A stretch of 64,000 nt of DNA from assembly GCA_021521415.1 (NCBI GenBank), contig JAIQDT010001139.1, positions 248,001-312,000 of the forward strand, in the 5' to 3' direction. This stretch comes from Bidens hawaiensis. Lineage: Eukaryota; Streptophyta; Magnoliopsida; Asterales; Asteraceae. The position numbers and the translations under genes were made by a program. Position 1 is the stretch's first letter; each line of letters begins with the position of its first letter. The notes below the pieces were generated by a model. It worked only from the letters and a program-made list of their open reading frames with translations, made no database searches and was not told the DNA's origin. This document shows positions 48,435 through 57,419 of this stretch, piece after piece.

Positions 48435-51279
48435 ATGCCTCCGCTATCCCGCCGACATCTGAGGAGAGAAGCCTCGCGCAGACGTTCGCAGCAACGTTCC
48501 CAGGAAATGGCCGCCGCAATAGCCCAAGCTTTGAGCCAAAACAATACCAACACCTCTGGTTACAACATTAAGTCCTTTAACGCGGGTAACCTCCAAAGTT
48601 CACAGGTCTTGAAGGAGCCACCGTGATGCTCCAGTGGCTTGAGAAAATAGAAAACACTTTCCTCCACACCCAATGCCCCTCAGACAAACGAACCCTATAT
48701 GCTTCCAGTGTCCGGGAATCTAGAGCGCTTACATGGTGGAATGGAGTAGCTCATGCGCGTGGCGCAGAAGCTGCTTCTAGCATGACATGGGAGGAATTCA
48801 AGGAAATTCTGACGCGAGAATTCTGCCCTCCCAACGAAGTTAAGCGCCTGGAGGAAGAATTTTGGAATCTTAAGCAATATAGCGGTGAAGCGCGCGAGTA
48901 CGCGACGCGCTTCCATGAACTAAGCCTGCTTGTTCCTCACCTTGTTACCCCTTCCCGCCGAGCCATAGAGAAATTCCTTGGGGGTCTCCCCATGGAAATT
49001 CAAGATTCTGTATGGGCCAGAAACCCAGTAACCCTCTCTGACGCCATCGAGTTGGCCGCTGTGCTCAGCGACAACCATGTCAGAGCAGGAACCCTGTTCC
49101 TGCGGGGATCTGAGAAGACCAAACTCACCAAGACTGTTCCTGAACCAACAGAAACCAAACCTTAACCCTCAAACCATAACAACCTCAAGCGCAGGCGCAA
49201 GGCCTATGCGCTTACCAACCCGCCCATTGTCCAGCAACCCATCTACCAACCTCCGGTTTACGCGCCTAACCCACTGACAGCCTACCCAACCCCTCCCGTA
49301 GTCCATAACTATGCCTTAACCAATCCCGCACTCCCTGCCCCGCCACCTAAGAAACCTTACACAGGAACCCAACCCTTTTGCCCAACCTGTAGACTTCACC
49401 ACCCAACCCAAACCCCGTGTCGACAATGTAACCGATGTGGCCGCGTTGGTCACTCTGCCGAATATTGTAGAGTCCCTCCCGCCAACCCAGTTGCGCCAAC
49501 ACCACCAGCCTACCTGCAGAACCCACAACCAACATACCAAAACCCACGACCCAGGTCGTGCTTTAACTGCGGTGATCCCAGTCATTTCCGGAACGCGTGC
49601 CCAAGGCTACAAGTTCAGATTACGCAAGCGAATCCGGTGAACCAGATTTCGAACCAAGTGGCGCGCGGACGAGCTTTTAACATAACCGTGCACCAAGCGC
49701 AAGCGAATAATGACGTAGTTAATGGTACATTTTTGCTTAACGGATTTTATGCTTCTGTACTTTTTGATACTGGCGCCGATCGAAGTTTTATTTCTCGCGC
49801 GTTTGAGCAGAAACTTGCGCGACCGCGCAACGATTTAAAAGAGAATTTTTCAGTTGAATTGGCTAATGGCGAAACTGTTTTAATTAACTCCGTGATTAAA
49901 GATTGCACGCTTAACCTTAACGAAAACGATTTTCTGATCGACCTCATCCCCATGCCTCTTGGAAGCTTTGATGTTATTATTGGTATGGACTGGCTCTCGA
50001 AGAATCGCGCCGAAGTTATTTGCGCCAAGAAGTTGATTCGCATTCCTCGAGAAAATGGTGATCTTCATATCTACGGCGAGAAACCCTCCCGCGGTCTTAA
50101 ACTTATGTCTTGCGCCGAAGCCCGAAGGCTCATGCGGAAAAGGTGTATTTCATTCTTAGCCCATGTGGTTAAACCTGCTGAAGAAAAGAAGAAGCTTCGC
50201 GATATCCCTGTTGTGCGTGATTTCCCTGAAGTTTTTCCTGATGATCTTCCTGGTATCCCTCCCGCTCGTGAAGTCGAGTTCCGTATTGATCTTGTCCCTG
50301 GTGCTTCCCCCGTAGCCAAATCTCCTTATCGTCTTGCACCCGCTGAGATGCAAGAATTAGCAAGCCAACTTCAAGAGTTGACAGCTAAAGGATTCATTCG
50401 CCCTAGCTCTTCGCCCTGGGGTGCTCCGGTGTTGTTCGTTAAAAAGAAAGATGGATCGTTTCGCATGTGTATTGATTACCGCGAGTTGAACAAACTCACC
50501 ATTAAGAACCGGTATCCCTTACCGTGTATTGACGACCTTTTTGATCAACTCCAAGGTGCCTCTTGTTTCTCCAAGATTGATCTCCGCTCTGGCTATCACC
50601 AGTTGCGCATCCGCGATGAAGATGTTCCAAAGACTGCTTTTCGAACTCGTTATGGCCATTTTGAATTCTTGGTCATGTCCTTCGGTTTAACCAACGCACC
50701 CGCCGTTTTCATGGATCTAATGAATCGGGTGTGTAGGCCTTTCTTGGATAAATTCGTGATTGTGTTTATCGATGACGTTCTGATTTATTCTAAGACCAAG
50801 GCCGAGCATGAGCAACATCTTCGGTTGGTGTTGCAAAAGCTTAGAGCCGAGCAGCTCTTTGCCAAGCTCTCCTAGTGTGAATTTTGGTCGGATGAAGTAC
50901 AGTTTCTTGGCCATGTTGTGAACAAGATGGGTATTCATGTCGACCCATCCAAAATTGAAGCAATCAAGAACTGGATTACGCCATCCACTCCTACCGAGAT
51001 CCGTTCCTTTCTGGGCTTAGCTGGTTATTACCGGCACTTCATTTCGAACTTCTCGAAGATCGCTTTGCCTTTAACAGCTCTAACGCACAAAGGTAAACCG
51101 TATATTTGGGGCTCGAAGCAAGAAGAAGCCTTTCTAACGCTCAAGCGTTTGTTGTGTGAAGCTCCTGTCCTTGCGCTACCTGAGGGTAATGATGATTTTG
51201 TCGTGTACTGCGATGCCTCCAACCAAGGTCTCGGTTGTGTTCTTATGCAACGAGGCAAGGTTATCGCTTACGCATCAAG
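48435..51279 (+). pseudogene. gag-pol: Gypsy gag-pol (gag, PR, RT, part of RNase H), three breaks
   Basis: ATG at 48435 (MPPLSRRHLRRE). A frameshift near 48590 moves to the frame that continues to the end. Retrotrans_gag domain (ALTWWNGVA, EFKEILTREFCPP, KQYSGEAREYATRFHEL). TAA at 49163 interrupts; then come two knuckles ([28 protein letters not shown]) at 49426-49600, protease [11 protein letters not shown] near 49760, linker [10 protein letters not shown], and RT blocks [50 protein letters not shown] and the FIDD box near 50770. TAG at 50873 falls where related proteins have Lys before CEFW. RT thumb and RNase H start ([23 protein letters not shown]) run to YASS at 51279, where the reversed LTR begins. 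Not translatable as a polyprotein. Confidence 0.92.
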
Positions 51280-51961
51280 TGTAACACCCCGACCAAAGGC
51301 GGATTATACATCGGGGCGCCACATATTGTTTCATTACTCGTGACACTATTGGTGTCAATATTTATTAATACACATTTTATCGCGCACGCGCAGCGGGGAA
51401 AATAAAGAACATAAATCAAACATAAATCAATATATTATAAATTATAACATTCAAACATCATTAACTTGTCCTGATACATTTTAATTCTAGGTCCAAAAGT
51501 AAAAACGTCCTACGTGTCCACAAGCTCCAAAACAGCTACTGCAAACCTGAACATGTGTTAAAATAAACGTCAAACACTTGCGTGTTGGTGAGAAATCAAG
51601 TTTAATACAATACATAGATAACAATAAATCTGCGCGCAACATGTGTATGTCTGGTTTTCAACAAGGGTGTAATCTGATCGGGACCAACTCTAAGAGACAA
51701 GACTGTCAGTGCTCACAATTGAGCTCACAAACAAGACTAACTGTGCATGTGTAAACAAAAGAGAAAATCATAAACGAATGTTCTCCCGTGTTCATCTAAT
51801 GGTACCATGAAAACTGCGGAATAGACCGTCCATACGGTTAATGATCCACACATACAAATAAACAGCCAAGTCTACGTCCTCAACACATGGGATACTGCGC
51901 GACTAAAGTTCATAAACAGTTTAAGACTCAAGTTTTGTATGAACACATGAACATCCCAAAG
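51280..51961 (-). mobile_element. reversed LTR of the same Gypsy family, truncated by Copia-3
   Basis: Starts TGTAACACCCCGACCAAAGG, the exact reverse of the 3' end of the LTR at 47779, and follows that LTR in reverse for about 680 bp, with small differences, until Copia-3 begins. It is either a solo LTR or the 3' LTR of a second, minus-strand element whose remainder is beyond the window. Confidence 0.9.
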
Positions 51962-52400
51962 TGTAGGTTCCTGAACGCGGATCGTACACGGGAAATCTCT
52001 AACAACGCAGGTGCGGAATCCCTGCGTATATAGGTACGAGTGTAGATATTGTAGAGATTGAATACACGAACAATGAACACGAGCTATAAGGTAAACACGT
52101 TATATTGAATAACTAAACACGTGACAGTAAGTCACTGTTACAGAGAACAAAACGAAACAAAGCGTAACCAAAAACCCTAACTCACGTTCTCTTCTGTTTC
52201 GGCTGAAACAGTGTATTTAAACACGACAACTTCGCCACTGGCGAAGTTGTCAGTAACCTCGCTAAATCAGCAAGTTCGCCATAGCGAACTTGCTGATAAC
52301 TTCGCTAGTTTACAAAACAAAACATAAACAAACCATTAACTATATTACAGACTCGATAACAAATACTAGACTATGAACTACTGACAAACATGTACCAACA
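51962..52400 (-). repeat. Copia-3 3' LTR
   Basis: 439 bp; in element orientation TGTTGGTACATG...GAACCTACA, homologous to the Copia-2 LTR. Contains GCGAAGTT/AACTTCGC pairs at 52220-52310. Its first 93 bases from 51962 match the visible part of the 5' LTR (63908-64000) without a difference that I can see. Confidence 0.93.
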
Positions 52401-52415
52401 GACTCCCCCTTGGCA
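52401..52415 (-). other. Copia-3 polypurine tract
   Basis: Reverse of GACTCCCCCTTGG, immediately before the 3' LTR; the plus-strand DNA primer site of LTR elements. Confidence 0.8.
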
Positions 52416-52458
52416 GTAGCTTCATATCTTGATCTCTGAGTCTTGTAATCTTGCACTT

Positions 52459-55251
52459 TCACGCGTGCGCCCCTTCTCTCACACAAACCGACACAACTCC
52501 TTGATATTTCCTCGCTTGATCCTTCCAAGCAGGAATGTAGAAGATCTTCTTGTTGTTCAGCACTTCCAGATCAGCCTGCGATAGATTAACAAGATGCATC
52601 GGGTCATAAACCCGAAGAACTTCTTGTTCGTCCTCATCTTCCATAACCGCCTCAGCTGTCTCGCAATCCACATACCACCATTTCAGATCTGTTAGGACAT
52701 TCTTGGGCATGACTCTCATTGGTACTTCCTTCAGATGTCGGACTGGTTTATACTTCATAACCATCCATGGTTTTCCGTCAGCCCTCATTCCCCTATCTTT
52801 ATCTTCTATCAATCTTCCTTTCTGAGGCTTTAGCAGTTCAAACTTTTTGTCTTTGATGGCTTCTTTCCAGACGATCTTTTCAATAATTCTCGCCATATTA
52901 TCGTTACTTCTGTTAATTAGCCCCAGTCTTGCTAACTCTTTCACCTCGCATTCCGGTAGGGAGTTTAGAGATCTCAATAATCTTTTAAAGTATTGAATGC
53001 CGTCGTACCTTTTGATCACAAATAATTTCAACTCTTTGTCGTACAACCAGCATATAATACCTTTCTTCGACTCTGCATAGCCCTTTATATTATACGTCTT
53101 TCTAAACATTGTTGGCACTGCAGGCTTCTTAGTTTTAACAAACCATTGAGCACACCCTTCTTTCCAATTTGGTTGCTCCTCCCATACCGTATCATCTACC
53201 ACATTCTCATCTCCCAAATCTGCTCTTTCAACAGCTGGAATCTCATGTTCCACTGCGTCATCCACGATCTCTCCTTCTTCCAACACATTCACCACATCAA
53301 TATTTTCTCCAATCCTTTCAATTTCCTCCACGGGCAACACATCATCGTCATCATCATTCACAAAGTCATCAACCTCCTCCTCATCTAACTCCTTCAAAGC
53401 ATCGATGACGTCTTCAACATCAGCATCGTCATCAACATCCACAACATCATCACCCGCTGCATCAGTTGACTCCCCCTCAGCTGTGGAAGCCCCAAGATCC
53501 TGAGAGGTTCTTGGCAGCTCACCACCTGCACCCGAAGGTGCGTTGGGATCATCGTCATGATCTTGTCGTCTCTTTGTCCTCAACTCATCGCCCCTGCAAG
53601 TCGTCTCCCCCTGAGATGCCAAGAATTCCTTGAAGGCATCGATAGTTCGTCCGTGTTCTACCAGGAGGGCGGCTTGGATTTGATTGGCTTCCACCAGGCG
53701 GTCAATGGTCTTCGATTGTTCAGCAACAATACGCTCCAGCGAAGCAATCCGTTCAGAGTCTGAAGCAGGCGTTGGAGTTGGTGGAAAAGTAGCAGCTGAA
53801 GTGACCGCAGGTGGTACACTAGGTAACCCTGCAGTTGTTGTAATTGTTGAGTCGACGAAGCGTGCAACTACCACCGGGGGATCAACCAGTTGGGGTGGTA
53901 GCGACACAACTGCTGGTGCCGACGCCTCGACCGTAGTAACCTGTGCAGTAGTAGGCAATAGAGACATACCTGACAAGGCAGGCGGAGCAAATCGTACGAA
54001 CCTTGAAGTCTCCCCCGCTCCAGTGGCCATACCTTGTCGTTCTCGACGTGAGCGTTTCAGCACAAGTCGGACTGCCTCTTCCTCATCTTCATCATCTTCA
54101 TCCTCATCCACAGCCCTCGGCCGCTTACCCGATATCCTCTCCCGAGTCACCAACAACCGTCTGGCCTCAGCAAATGTTTCATCCAGCTCGGTTTCAGCTA
54201 CCGAAGTAGCCGCTGAGGTAGTACCCAAAATCTGAGAACCCGAGAGATCCATATCGAACAGACCGTGTCCACTGAAGGCAGCATCCAGATCAATGTTTGC
54301 AGCAGCAGACACAGCCTGCGATGAAGTAGCTGGCACAGCAGCAGAAGTGACAACAGGCGCAGCTGATACAGCATGAGGTGCTGCCGCCTGATGTGGTTGG
54401 GGATCCCTGAACTCGTCCCCTCCTGCAGGAACATACTCCGGGTTAATGAGATACCCGAACAGTGGAGTATGCCTTGGACGGCGTTCAGGGTTGCTTCGAG
54501 TGCTCGACGTTCTGCACTGAGCAAAGATACGCTTAGTGACACACTCAACGAATCGTATCGGGCGCCTTTGCGGTAGAGACGGAGCAATGTGATTGATAAT
54601 CATCTGCAAGAAGCGCGGATACATAGTGAATCGCTCGCGCGCCGCAGCCCGTATTTGGCGATCAATCTCATAGAATATCATCTGACTAAATGAGTATCTG
54701 CGATTATAAGTCAGCGCAAGCATAGCCGATTGCATCGTTGCCCCCATTCCGTCTGTCCCTCCCTTCCTGCCGGACATGCAAACAATCAACACATGCATCA
54801 AGAACCGCCATTGGTCCAGCAGAAAGCCTTTCCTCCTTTGTGAGTCCCCCAGCGGACCCGAATAACCCATTCTCAAATATGCTCCATCACGGAAAGGAGC
54901 TGTGAATTCCGTAGGGTCATCTCTGGTTTCTGCACCGAACTGCAGAGCCAACCGTATATCCTCAGAAGAGAATTGTATGTTTTGGCCATTTACGGTTGCT
55001 CGTATCACCGAAGGCTCAGCCCTGCAATCAAGGTAAGCTGTCTTCCAGAAGTCCTCAATGTTTGGCAGGGAGATGGGCAGTGTTGTCGTTAAAGCATGAA
55101 ATATCCTTGATCGCTGGAGAAATGTGATAATCTCCCTGAAATCATCTAAGCCTCGTGCATCTGGATCTAAGGTGATATATTGGTTGTGGGATGGAAAGAA
55201 TTGTCGTTGGTCATCACCGTCATTACCACCAGTTCCTCCAACAGCAGCCAT
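52459..55251 (-). CDS. Copia-3 ORF3, 930-residue protein of unknown function
   Basis: ATG at 55251 (MAAVGGTGGNDGDD), chosen over a TTG-opened extension at 55266 that overlaps the acceptor site. Parts: N-terminal domain, residues 1-270 (YITLDPDARG, LPNIEDFWKT, LLDQWRFLMHV, MYPRFLQMII); basic/acidic NLS-like stretch, about 370-410 (GKRPRAVDEDEDDEDEEE, LKRSRRER); Pro/Thr-rich linker; coiled coil, about 497-550 (SDSERIASLERIVAEQSK); very acidic tract, about 600-650; C-terminal domain, 690-930 (WKEGCAQWF, NIKGYAESKKG, KRYDGIQYFKR, WWYVDCETAEAV, VLRVYDPMHLVNLS). I see no signal peptide or membrane helix, so an envelope role is not supported. Copia-2 encodes the same protein in pieces. Similar N-terminal domains occur in ORFs behind Copia pol in other plants, from memory. 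A nuclear or nucleic-acid-related role is a guess. Confidence 0.88.
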   Translation of the reverse strand: MAAVGGTGGNDGDDQRQFFPSHNQYITLDPDARGLDDFREIITFLQRSRIFHALTTTLPISLPNIEDFWKTAYLDCRAEPSVIRATVNGQNIQFSSEDIRLALQFGAETRDDPTEFTAPFRDGAYLRMGYSGPLGDSQRRKGFLLDQWRFLMHVLIVCMSGRKGGTDGMGATMQSAMLALTYNRRYSFSQMIFYEIDRQIRAAARERFTMYPRFLQMIINHIAPSLPQRRPIRFVECVTKRIFAQCRTSSTRSNPERRPRHTPLFGYLINPEYVPAGGDEFRDPQPHQAAAPHAVSAAPVVTSAAVPATSSQAVSAAANIDLDAAFSGHGLFDMDLSGSQILGTTSAATSVAETELDETFAEARRLLVTRERISGKRPRAVDEDEDDEDEEEAVRLVLKRSRRERQGMATGAGETSRFVRFAPPALSGMSLLPTTAQVTTVEASAPAVVSLPPQLVDPPVVVARFVDSTITTTAGLPSVPPAVTSAATFPPTPTPASDSERIASLERIVAEQSKTIDRLVEANQIQAALLVEHGRTIDAFKEFLASQGETTCRGDELRTKRRQDHDDDPNAPSGAGGELPRTSQDLGASTAEGESTDAAGDDVVDVDDDADVEDVIDALKELDEEEVDDFVNDDDDDVLPVEEIERIGENIDVVNVLEEGEIVDDAVEHEIPAVERADLGDENVVDDTVWEEQPNWKEGCAQWFVKTKKPAVPTMFRKTYNIKGYAESKKGIICWLYDKELKLFVIKRYDGIQYFKRLLRSLNSLPECEVKELARLGLINRSNDNMARIIEKIVWKEAIKDKKFELLKPQKGRLIEDKDRGMRADGKPWMVMKYKPVRHLKEVPMRVMPKNVLTDLKWWYVDCETAEAVMEDEDEQEVLRVYDPMHLVNLSQADLEVLNNKKIFYIPAWKDQARKYQGVVSVCVREGAHA

Positions 55252-55942
55252 ATCTGCACCAAACAAGACAAGTTAGAGAGCAGTAGTGTATTCCACAAGT
55301 TCGCATATAACCAAGTGCGAAGTTGTGAGGTAACCAGTACAGGCGAAGTTAAGGGTGAGGCGAAGTTGGAGACAACTTCGCTTCGTCCTTAAGTTCGTCT
55401 GAAAACTGATAAGGCATTTGAAATAGGCGAAGTTAAATTCTTGGCGAAGTTACGGTTAACATCGCCACTGGAGAACTTAAGCCGAGGGCGAAGTTGGGGA
55501 CAACTTCGTCATTGGCGAACTTCAGCCACTGGCGAAGTTGAGGATAACTTCGCCAAAACCTTAACTTCGCCAGAACCAGAACCAGCGACTGTTCAGATTC
55601 AATCGATTTTGTCCGATGATTTTCGGACAAAATCGATGATTTATAAGTGAAGAACAACATATTTCAAAGGATTTGAGACGTAAGGCTCGTCCATGATCAC
55701 GTAACAAAGGGTCGGAAAAACTTGGTTTTGAAAGACCGACGATCCAAGGTCTCGAACCGGGTAAACTATTACGAACGAGAGAGGTAAGATACAAGTGATA
55801 ACACATACCACAAGAATAATAGTAACAAGAAACACAAGATCGAAAAGACGATTGAGTATAAAGATCGCCGAAGGATTTGAGGTTTTATGTTCGCCGGAAG
55901 ATTTATGAAAGAGCTACAGTGTTGAAACAGAACATATATAGG
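55252..55942 (-). promoter_or_regulatory. putative internal promoter and leader intron of ORF3 (Copia-3)
   Basis: On the minus strand CCCTATATATGTT (55942-55930) is a TATA box. About 120 bases later CTTGTG|GTATGTGT (donor at 55808) and GGTGCAG ending at 55254 delimit a 555-base candidate intron that closes two bases before the ORF3 ATG. Copia-2 shows the same order and spacing at 43136-43806 although the leader sequence has diverged. Confidence 0.55.
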
Positions 55943-56045
55943 GCGGAGTTGTGTCTGGCGAAGTTACGAATAACTTCGCCATGGCGAAGTTAAGCACAAC
56001 TTCGCCAAATTCAACAACTTCGCCAAATTCAACAACTTCGCCAGT
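55300..56045 (-). repeat. GCGAAGTT inverted-repeat cluster before ORF3 (Copia-3)
   Basis: About 18 copies of GCGAAGTT / AACTTCGC in two groups (55318-55573 and 55955-56043), flanking and inside the candidate leader intron, as in Copia-2. Confidence 0.87.
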
Positions 56046-56608
56046 AACTACAAAATCAGCCCTTTAAGTTTGAAAAATTTGTCATTTAACCTTGGAAGCT
56101 TCCAAAAAGAGTTATAACTAAAATGGTCATGTCCAAGTAACCAGTCAAAATTAATACAACTTAAAAAATAGGAAAAACTTATTTTACGAAACAAGGGATC
56201 AAATTTCAGTCTAGTCAGGGGACCACCATGTTTTAGAAAAGATCCTAACAGGAATCATACTAACTACGTGACTGTCACTTGGATCCGTGTTTGGCTGTAT
56301 TATGACATAGAGAAGCAGGTTATAAGCATGTAATAACTTAAATGGTTTTCATTGTTTCTGTGATACGGATTAAGGTTCAGTTAAGCTCAAAAATTTAAGT
56401 TGGCAACAACTCAGAGGTAATGATGCCTTCTATCTATTCTCAAAGCGTATTTGGCTATACCCAAGTCACCCCGAATTGACTTCGACCCATAGTGTCTGAT
56501 TAACTTGTAGATACTCGTTGTCTGCTTCCCGTTTTCTTCTTACTCCAAACTTGAGAAATCTTGAGAAGTGTCGGTTCTCGTGTTTATTGTCACTACTTCT
56601 CATAAGTA

Positions 56609-56662
<54 letters not shown>

Positions 56663-57419
56663 CACACATAAGAGTTTTCATCGGAGTACTAAACTACTGC
56701 AAGTCCCGAATCTGGATCACTGCAGTGTCTTGAAATGCTTTCTTCACGGGAATCAGAACACTCACGGGCTCGTGTATGACTGGGTAGTTGCTTTTCTGCC
56801 TATCCTTCGAAAAGATGTGTATGAAGACATGCAAAACTCTTAAGGAGTTTCCACATTAAATTCGAGTAAATTTAGGTTAGTATCACATACACTTTTACGC
56901 ACCATTAAAATTACCATGACATACAATGACTGTTCTAAAGCCTTTTAAGCTTAATAACATCACTAGTTAGGCACACATAGTCAGTATATATATCATTTTC
57001 CAAGGGTGGATCAATTTTCTTTTAAACACAGCAAAGAACTTCTTACGAAGTAATAGACTTGAAAAGTAATTTCATTTCCCAAAATAAAGTTTTGAATTCA
57101 ATTGCCCCAATCATGTCAAAGTCATCAGGTAAACGGCTATCCTGAAGATCCATTGGATCAGCTGGACCGACCACATGCAAGTATGTGTCCTTCTTACTAA
57201 GAATGACCGACTAATTTTCAGCAACTGAAAGAAAAACATGTCAACACTGCCCCAGTTACTTTCAGTCTTCCGGTTAATGGCTATCCTCATTTCCTAAGTC
57301 GAAAACAAGGACCAAAACATATCCGAGGAGATGTCCATCAAACCGAGGTAACCGACTAATTTTAAGCAATAAAGACTCATTTTTTTTTTTTTTTTTTTTA
57401 ATCAAAAACAAAGACATGG
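56046..57419 (-). other. Copia-3 spacer between pol and ORF3
   Basis: Non-coding, similar to 41741-43050 of Copia-2 in reverse. Carries a T-run of about 50 at 56610-56659 and another of about 19 at 57380-57399, i.e. A-tracts in element orientation, at positions equivalent to the shorter A-tracts of Copia-2. The 91-codon frame at 56568 is produced by the T-run. Confidence 0.7.

Larger units (their letters stand above)
45772..51961 (+). mobile_element. Gypsy retrotransposon (chromovirus-like), interrupted
   Basis: 5' LTR 45772-47779 (TGTGACATC...GTGTTACA), PBS TTGGTATCAGAGC at 47782, leader, gag and pol to 51279. Pol is then cut by a reversed LTR of the same family (51280-51961), itself cut by Copia-3. 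Protease-RT order and RT motifs are Ty3/Gypsy; I lean to a Tekay-type chromovirus, but integrase and chromodomain are not in the window. Bases before the LTR are ATGAG. Confidence 0.9.

Noticed and set aside
53684..54235. 183-codon plus-strand frame
   Set aside because: Antisense shadow of Copia-3 ORF3 in its Pro/Thr-rich and acidic regions.
52459..55251. Labelling ORF3 as an envelope gene
   Set aside because: No signal peptide, membrane helix or cleavage-like region is visible; position alone is not enough.
56568..56843. 91-codon frame starting with a Phe run
   Set aside because: Created by the T-tract in the Copia-3 spacer; no counterpart in Copia-2.
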